From the NCBI GenBank assembly GCA_022564135.1, contig JADFLZ010000039.1:1-11020 (forward strand): a stretch of DNA of 11,020 nt. The letters are read 5' to 3'. The stretch is from Candidatus Zixiibacteriota bacterium. GTDB lineage: Bacteria; Zixibacteria; MSB-5A5; GN15; FEB-12. Of the stretch, positions 7,028 through 11,020 are shown piece by piece (positions within the stretch are counted from its first letter, which is position 1; every line of letters starts with the position of its first letter). The notes under the pieces are model-generated. The model was not told the DNA's origin. It was given only the letters and a program-made list of their open reading frames with translations, and did not search any database. Position numbers and translations under genes: made by a program.

Positions 7028-8194
7028 ATGCAAGTTATGGACCTTTTGACAACACGAGACCTCAGCGCTTTAATGGAAACTCAGGAGAGTTACTGTATTT
7101 CGATTTATTTGCCGACATTTGTGTCGGGCAGCGAAGTCGGACAAAACCAAATTCGCTACAAGAATCTTTTTCGTATCGTATCTGAAAAGCTGAACAGAAC
7201 AGACTTGCGCCCGTCACAAGTCAAACATCTTTTATCACCCTTAAAAAAATATGTAGACGAAACATTGTTCTGGAGAAATCAAAGCCAGGGGCTGGCGCTG
7301 TTTAGATCTGAAAATGAATTTTTTCATTACCGTCTGCCTCTCGATTTCAAGGAACTGGCGCTTGTTTCCGGACGGTTTCATATAAAGCCCCTGCTGCCAA
7401 TGTTCAGCGAAGACGGCTTGTTTTACCTGCTGGCTTTCAGCAAAAACAAAGTGCGCTTGCTTCAAGGCACAAAATATAGTGCCAGCGAAATTAACATTGA
7501 TGGCGTTCCCGGCAGTCTGGCAGAAGCCCTCAAATACGATTTCCCCCAAAAAGAACTTCAGTATCACACCGGCGCTCCCAGGCATGGCGGTAAACGGGAC
7601 GCTCAGTATTTCGGAACCGGTGCCGGCGACCCCGATGAAAAAGACAGACTCTTGAGATATTTTCAACAGGTAGACAAAGGCGTCTGCGAATTTCTAAAAA
7701 GCAAAAACTCTCCGCTGGTTATCGCCGGCGTGGAATATCTGTTACCTATCTACCGGGAGGCCAGCCGCTACGGTCAACTTGTAGATGAGGGTATCATCGG
7801 CAACCCGGACAATCTGCCGGCTTCGGAACTGCATGACAAGGCCTGGAAAATAACTTCACCGATTTTTGAAAAGTCGCAAAAAACAGCGGTTCAGAAATTT
7901 GAAACGTTGTATAGCTTAGGCAGCCTTCAAGCAGTTACTGAACTGGAACAAATAATTCCGGCCGCAAATAACAAAAGAATAGACACGCTTTTTGTAGCAA
8001 CAAACGAACAGAGGTGGGGCAAGTACTATAAGTACTCAAATCAGGTCGAAGCACATGACCAGCATGATGCCGGCGACGAAGACCTGCTGGATTTCGCCGC
8101 TGTCCACACTTTGATAAACCACGGCGTGGTTTATCCTTTGTCGCGCGATAAAATGCCCGACAAAAAATCTGTGGCAGCAATTTTTCGCTACTAA
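7028..8194 (+). CDS. Bacterial archaeo-eukaryotic release factor (baeRF) family protein
   Basis: The 388-residue product resembles the baeRF families, which are bacterial relatives of eRF1/Pelota with predicted roles in translation termination, ribosome rescue or RNA cleavage. None of this is tested here. The N-terminal part (about 1-125) has the family signature ISIYLPT followed by QIRYKNL. The middle domain (about 130-270) includes DEKDRLLRYFQQVD, SPLVIAGVEYLLPIYREA and EGIIGNPDNL. The C-terminal L7Ae-like part (about 285-388) has DTLFVATNEQRWGKY, GDEDLLDFAAV and the terminal AAIFRY. A loop HGGKRD near 186-191 lies roughly where eRF1 carries GGQ. I cannot assign the baeRF subfamily number with certainty; families 3 or 7 seem closest. 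An in-frame stop at 7019 bounds the start. The ATG at 7028 and a second at 7037 both lack a clear Shine-Dalgarno. It lies 55 bases after lpd on the same strand, so co-transcription is possible. It has no export signal and is presumably cytoplasmic. Confidence 0.8.
   Translation: MQVMDLLTTRDLSALMETQESYCISIYLPTFVSGSEVGQNQIRYKNLFRIVSEKLNRTDLRPSQVKHLLSPLKKYVDETLFWRNQSQGLALFRSENEFFHYRLPLDFKELALVSGRFHIKPLLPMFSEDGLFYLLAFSKNKVRLLQGTKYSASEINIDGVPGSLAEALKYDFPQKELQYHTGAPRHGGKRDAQYFGTGAGDPDEKDRLLRYFQQVDKGVCEFLKSKNSPLVIAGVEYLLPIYREASRYGQLVDEGIIGNPDNLPASELHDKAWKITSPIFEKSQKTAVQKFETLYSLGSLQAVTELEQIIPAANNKRIDTLFVATNEQRWGKYYKYSNQVEAHDQHDAGDEDLLDFAAVHTLINHGVVYPLSRDKMPDKKSVAAIFRY
8113..8135. repeat. 23-base perfect palindrome near the 3' end of the baeRF gene
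   Basis: GATAAACCACG (8113-8123) and CGTGGTTTATC (8125-8135) are exact reverse complements around one central base, giving a 10-base-pair hairpin with a 3-base loop in RNA. It encodes part of TLINHGVVYP and ends about 60 bases before the stop codon, just upstream of a convergent gene. No run of T follows it on either strand, so it is not a standard intrinsic terminator. It could act as a 3' RNA stabiliser or bidirectional terminator, or be a coincidence of coding sequence. Confidence 0.6.
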
Positions 8195-8203
8195 TGTAAA
8201 TGT

Positions 8204-8872
8204 TCAGATAAAAGTAGCTATTTCCTCTAACTTCTTTTTGCTGATATCCGGCACTTTGGCGTCTTCGCTGGGATAGCCGACTACCAGCACCAAAAAGGGA
8301 GTTTCGTATTTCGGGCGGTCCAGGACTTTTCTCAAAAAACCCATCGGGCTGGGAGTGTGGGTTAAACAGGCCAGTCCGGCGTTGTGAATGGCGGCAATCA
8401 AAAAACCGGTAGCAATGCCGACTGACTCCGGCAGATAATAATTATGTTTTTTACTGCCGTCTTCGGCAATCGTGTACCGCTGCGAAAAAATAACTATTAA
8501 ATAAGGCGCTTCTTCCAGATACGGCTTGTCTTTATCGGTGCCCAAGGGTCTTAGCGCTTCCAGCCAGTATTCAGGAGCACGATTTTCGTAGAAGTCTTTT
8601 TCTACTATTTCTGCTTCGACTCTGATTTTCTTTTTGATTTTAGCATCGCTGACTACCACAAAATGCCAGGGCTGCATATTGGCGCCATTGGGGGCCGTAC
8701 CGGCAGTCATCAGGCAATTTTCGATGATTTCCCGGGCCACAGGTTTAGTCGAAAATTCGCGGATGGTGCGGCGACGTTTCATCTCGGCATAAAATTCCTT
8801 TGCGCGCGCTTTCATTTCATCTGGAGGATATTCTTTATATGTACTCAAAGGCAGAAATTTATAATCTTTCAT
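8204..8872 (-). CDS. Nitroreductase-superfamily FMN enzyme, iodotyrosine deiodinase (IYD)-like
   Basis: The 222-residue protein has the nitroreductase fold and aligns along its length with iodotyrosine deiodinase rather than with generic nitroreductases. The N-terminal FMN-phosphate contact is RRRTIREFS (33-41), followed by GTAPNGANMQPWHFVVV (58-74). The residues that in human IYD bind the halotyrosine zwitterion (Glu157, Tyr161, Lys182) correspond without gaps to Glu91, Tyr95 and Lys116 here. The later segments ESVGIATGFLIAALHNAGL-like (166-185), THTPSPMG and VVGYPSEDAKVPD also follow IYD, including the Thr near the flavin. IYDs reductively remove halogen from halotyrosines; bacterial members are known but their natural role is unclear. 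There is no membrane anchor, unlike the mammalian enzyme, so it should be cytosolic. GAGG (8880-8883) lies seven bases before the ATG. It is the last gene of a minus-strand cluster, 16 bases after the DoxX-like gene, and converges on the baeRF gene with 9 bases between stops. Confidence 0.85.
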   Translation of the reverse strand: MKDYKFLPLSTYKEYPPDEMKARAKEFYAEMKRRRTIREFSTKPVAREIIENCLMTAGTAPNGANMQPWHFVVVSDAKIKKKIRVEAEIVEKDFYENRAPEYWLEALRPLGTDKDKPYLEEAPYLIVIFSQRYTIAEDGSKKHNYYLPESVGIATGFLIAAIHNAGLACLTHTPSPMGFLRKVLDRPKYETPFLVLVVGYPSEDAKVPDISKKKLEEIATFI

Positions 8873-8888
8873 TTATTAGCCTCAATTT

Positions 8889-9350
8889 TTAGATTAAATG
8901 ACTTTTATCGTTTCTAAGTCGCACAGTGCCGCCAATTACCAGGCCGGCGCTTATCAAAATCAGGTTCTTAATTATATACTGACCTTCTAAAGTAAGACCA
9001 AACGGAAATGACGTAAAACAGACGTCGGGTAAAAGTATTAATGGCAGCATTGTTCCGGGCATCTGCAGGAACAATAATAGTATTGCCGCTCGAATGAACG
9101 GTCGATACAAAAGGCAGACACCTATTGCGACCTCCCAGTAACCAAGCAGGGGCAAAAAAAATTCCGGCGGCAACCAGTAGACTGTGCGCTTTACCAATTC
9201 TTCGGCCGGGCTGATCCCCAGTGGCTTCAAGGCTCCAAACCAGATAAAAACTACAGCCAGCGAAAGGCGCAGAACCAGCATCCCATACTTGTACATCCAG
9301 TTGGCAATGTGTCGGTCGAGAGAGTCAATATTGTCTTTCATGTTATTCAT
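8889..9350 (-). CDS. DoxX-like four-helix integral membrane protein
   Basis: This 153-residue protein has four predicted membrane helices, at about 23-42, 64-82, 86-107 and 125-143. Conserved-looking polar positions include FIWFGALKPLGISPAEE (35-51), WEVAIG (72-77), LQMPGTMLP (95-103) and LTLEGQYIIKN (119-129). These fit the DoxX/YkgB (DUF417) group of small membrane proteins, whose activity is poorly defined and sometimes linked to quinone or thiol redox processes. The exact family is uncertain. Its ATG overlaps the stop codon of the upstream DUF2784 gene by four bases (ATGA), which implies translational coupling; a second in-frame ATG three codons in is less likely. The IYD-like gene follows after 16 bases, so the three genes are probably one transcript. 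Confidence 0.72.
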   Translation of the reverse strand: MNNMKDNIDSLDRHIANWMYKYGMLVLRLSLAVVFIWFGALKPLGISPAEELVKRTVYWLPPEFFLPLLGYWEVAIGVCLLYRPFIRAAILLLFLQMPGTMLPLILLPDVCFTSFPFGLTLEGQYIIKNLILISAGLVIGGTVRLRNDKSHLI

Positions 9351-9748
9351 TTGAACAAGGTCATAAGTTTTGCCGGAGGTTTTAAGACAAATACTGCCAG
9401 AGTAAAAGCTGCTATTAGTATGGTCGGGATAATTACAACCAACGGCAAGACATCGGGGTAAATCATTTGTTCAATTTGCTTTATGATAAATGAACCGGGA
9501 TAATCGGTTTCTGGATTGTAATGACTTCTTAGCGCATTCTCCCAAACAGTCAGCGGGCAGTATTTGCCCAATAATTCCAGCGTCGTCACAAACAGAATCC
9601 CTAATAGATGAATAGTTCTAAACAGCCAGCGCTCAAAAAACTTCGGATGAAAAAACCCCCTGATAGTCAGCGCGAACCCCCAGATCATAAAAATTATCCA
9701 GGCCAAATGAATGACCATTATCGCATCTGCTAAAATTCGGTAAAACAT
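9347..9748 (-). CDS. DUF2784 family membrane protein
   Basis: The 133-residue product has three hydrophobic helices at about 6-27, 44-61 and 100-122. It carries the DUF2784 hallmarks: an N-terminal LADAIMVIHLAW segment and CPLTVWEN at residues 64-71, followed by a polar stretch ending in IYPDVLP. The family is widespread in bacteria and has no established function. No good Shine-Dalgarno is visible before the ATG at 9748, although AAGAGA lies about 15 bases upstream. It follows the DUF4846 gene by 41 bases and overlaps the next gene by four, which suggests it belongs to one minus-strand operon and that the two small membrane proteins are made together. Confidence 0.8.
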   Translation of the reverse strand: MFYRILADAIMVIHLAWIIFMIWGFALTIRGFFHPKFFERWLFRTIHLLGILFVTTLELLGKYCPLTVWENALRSHYNPETDYPGSFIIKQIEQMIYPDVLPLVVIIPTILIAAFTLAVFVLKPPAKLMTLFK

Positions 9749-9789
9749 GGCTTAGAATTGAATCTCTTTAAACTGTTTAGCCCGTAGCG

Positions 9790-10647
9790 TCATTTAAATC
9801 GCCTTATGTTATTTTCATCAAATATCCAGTGCATTATTTGCAGATTTTGATTGGCTTTCAATTCGAACCAGGGTAAACCGTCCTGCCGTGAAGGATTTTT
9901 GATAACGTGAATATCCTGTGCCGGTGTATAGCCCTGAATAAAGAGATATGATCTTTCTCCTGATTCTTTACTGAAAACAATGTCTGCTACCATAACGGCG
10001 TGGCCGGGGAATCCGGGAAGTATTAAAGCGTCACCGATCTGAATACTGTCGTATGACTTAATACTGTCCATTTCTTTTTCTAACGAGAATGTTCCGGCGT
10101 ACATAAAAATATTTTCAAGATAACCCCGAAAAGATAGATAACTCGAGTCTATCTTTTCCGATTTTGTCCAGCTGACCTTGTTACCATTTACCAGCGGCCG
10201 ATATCCCTTAATCCAGTTATCAAAGCGCGAGGTATCTCCGCTGGTAAACTTATATTTTATGTCACGGTATTTACCAAGTGTGTACAAATACTCGGCGTGC
10301 AGACGCATTATGGCATCGGCGCATTGCTGTAAATCTTTCGTGCCAATGTCAATATCCAATACAGCAAAAACCACATCTGCGGACATGGCTGGTCTGCCGT
10401 CGTAAGTATAAGAAACTTTCTGGCCGTCTTTTACCGGAAGATGTCTCAACCAGTCAGCATAGCTGTTAGCTTCTACGGCAGTTCTTTTATATCCCGCTGG
10501 TAAGGGAATGTGATTTATGAGGGCGGAGCTTGAGTCGTAATCGTTCGCCCAATTGTATTTATTATATCTCTGTGGTTGCGCCTGCAGATTAAAAATAAAT
10601 AAATAAAATAAAGCGGCAAGAGTTGTGACCCTTAGTAATAATTTCAA
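9790..10647 (-). CDS. Secreted DUF4846 family protein
   Basis: From a TTG at 10645-10647 the product has 285 residues and begins with a clean signal peptide: MKLLLR, a hydrophobic core, and probable cleavage after LQA at residue 23. It is therefore likely periplasmic or exported. The body matches DUF4846: an N-terminal IPLPAGYKR segment, SYADWLRHLPV, DLQQCADAIMRLHAEYLY (105-122), YAGTFSLEKE, GDALILPGFPGHAVMV (205-220) and QGYTPAQDIHVI (238-249). The family is uncharacterised. Cys109 and His216, set in GD...GHAV, recall NlpC/P60 or CHAP papain-like hydrolases, but this is only a pattern. Start choice: a longer form would begin at another TTG (10663-10665), but that start lacks a well-placed ribosome binding site and would put a charged, Cys-containing stretch before the signal peptide. 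It is the probable first gene of the minus-strand cluster and divergent from the gene at 10969. Confidence 0.82.
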   Translation of the reverse strand: MKLLLRVTTLAALFYLFIFNLQAQPQRYNKYNWANDYDSSSALINHIPLPAGYKRTAVEANSYADWLRHLPVKDGQKVSYTYDGRPAMSADVVFAVLDIDIGTKDLQQCADAIMRLHAEYLYTLGKYRDIKYKFTSGDTSRFDNWIKGYRPLVNGNKVSWTKSEKIDSSYLSFRGYLENIFMYAGTFSLEKEMDSIKSYDSIQIGDALILPGFPGHAVMVADIVFSKESGERSYLFIQGYTPAQDIHVIKNPSRQDGLPWFELKANQNLQIMHWIFDENNIRRFK

Positions 10648-10654
10648 GTGACAA

Positions 10655-10659
10655 TCCCC
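10655..10659 (-). promoter_or_regulatory. Ribosome binding site deciding the DUF4846 TTG start
   Basis: GGGGA on the minus strand lies seven bases upstream of the TTG at 10645-10647, ideal Shine-Dalgarno spacing. It lies downstream of the competing TTG at 10663-10665, so it supports the shorter protein that begins directly with the signal peptide. Confidence 0.55.
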
Positions 10660-10697
10660 GAGCAATGTTATTCTTTCATTTTCCTTTCTACTTATAG

Positions 10698-10703
10698 ATT
10701 ATA
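10698..10703 (-). promoter_or_regulatory. Candidate -10 box for the DUF4846 gene cluster
   Basis: The minus strand carries a perfect TATAAT here, which would start transcription near 10691 and give a leader of about 44 bases before the TTG at 10647. The region 17-18 bases upstream (TTCCTGG) is a poor -35 box, so the promoter may depend on an activator or may be spurious. Confidence 0.4.
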
Positions 10704-10801
10704 ACCCTATTACAGTCATACCAGGAACGGTTTTTTCGAATTAGGTTAAAGTATTAATCAACACTCATTTCGATTTAGCAGCTCCCCCTGTAAAGAGTAA
10801 A

Positions 10802-10818
10802 GCATTGCCTTTCAATGC
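10802..10818. repeat. Short inverted repeat
   Basis: GCATTG and CAATGC are separated by CCTTT, a six-base-pair stem with a five-base loop. Beyond one mismatch, TAA and TTA could add three more pairs. Neither strand has a clear T-run after it, so it is a weak terminator candidate. It could equally be an operator between the divergent genes. Confidence 0.35.
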
Positions 10819-10968
10819 CTTAAAAACATCTCGGCAGTCATATGTAACACTCTGGCAAATTTAGCGACTAACATAATGAATAGATTCAACTGAACCTTAA
10901 TGGAAGTTGAGGCGTTTTAATACATTGATATCTTTTATGAGAGTGAACCGGGGGGCGGAGTTACGTCA

Positions 10969-11020
10969 ATGAAAATTTTTTCTACCCTGGTTTTGACAAT
11001 CGGAGTTTTGCTTTACTTGC
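10969..11020 (+). CDS. Start of an exported or membrane protein, truncated by the window edge
   Basis: An ATG at 10969-10971 preceded by GGAG (10957-10960, eight bases away) opens a frame whose 17 visible codons read MKIFSTLVLTIGVLLYL. A lysine followed by an uninterrupted hydrophobic run is typical of a signal peptide or N-terminal membrane anchor. The remainder lies outside the window, so neither family nor function can be given. It is divergent from the DUF4846 gene. Confidence 0.6.
   Translation, partial: MKIFSTLVLTIGVLLYL

Larger units (their letters stand above)
10666..10968. other. Divergent intergenic region
   Basis: About 300 bases separate the DUF4846 gene from the plus-strand gene starting at 10969. 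It is AT-rich and contains the -10 box at 10698-10703, a small hairpin at 10802-10818 and the ribosome binding site of the downstream gene. I found no convincing plus-strand promoter, tRNA or other RNA gene. On the minus strand, AAAGGAAA followed by ATG AAA GAA TAA (about 10669-10688) forms a three-codon frame that is most likely chance. Confidence 0.65.

Noticed and set aside
10669..10688. Three-codon leader frame (ATG AAA GAA TAA) with an upstream AAAGGAAA
   Set aside because: It is too short to distinguish from chance and has no attenuator-like hairpin or regulatory codon run.

Overview
The window looks like a piece of a bacterial chromosome from a Gram-negative-type heterotroph. It holds a complete, aerobic-style pyruvate dehydrogenase operon of the Escherichia coli architecture (homodimeric E1, E2, E3), next to several envelope or uncharacterised genes. 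DUF3857/transglutaminase-like and DUF4846 secreted proteins, a bacterial archaeo-eukaryotic release factor homologue (baeRF) and a CLYRGC-type dihydrolipoamide dehydrogenase together suggest the Bacteroidota/FCB superphylum or a related candidate phylum. That placement is an inference from family distribution, not something the sequence proves.

Layout. (1) Positions 1-1108, minus strand: the 5' two-thirds or so of a secreted DUF3857 plus transglutaminase-like protein, cut by the window edge. (2) Positions 1109-1526: a 418-base divergent intergenic region with candidate promoters in both directions. (3) Positions 1527-6972, plus strand: aceE, aceF and lpd, with an 8-base overlap between aceE and aceF and a 9-base gap before lpd, clearly one operon. 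(4) Positions 7028-8194, plus strand: a baeRF-type protein 55 bases downstream of lpd, possibly co-transcribed. (5) Positions 8204-10647, minus strand and convergent with the above: four close-set genes, in transcription order DUF4846 secreted protein, DUF2784 membrane protein, DoxX-like membrane protein, and an iodotyrosine-deiodinase-like (IYD) flavoprotein. (6) Positions 10648-10968: a divergent regulatory region. (7) From 10969: the first 17 codons of a plus-strand gene beginning with a hydrophobic signal/anchor.

How the genes work together. AceE decarboxylates pyruvate, AceF carries the acetyl group on one lipoyl arm to CoA, and Lpd reoxidises the lipoyl group, yielding acetyl-CoA and NADH. 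All visible catalytic residues are present. The baeRF protein belongs to the eRF1/Pelota superfamily and its link to pyruvate metabolism is only positional. The minus-strand cluster pairs small integral membrane proteins with a soluble FMN enzyme and a secreted protein, and no pathway linking them can be read from the sequence. I saw no tRNA, rRNA, CRISPR array, insertion sequence or integrase. The least ordinary items are the IYD-like enzyme with the full substrate-binding triad, the baeRF protein with a GGK loop near where eRF1 has GGQ, a DUF4846 protein with a possible papain-like Cys/His arrangement, and a 23-base perfect palindrome near the 3' end of the baeRF gene.
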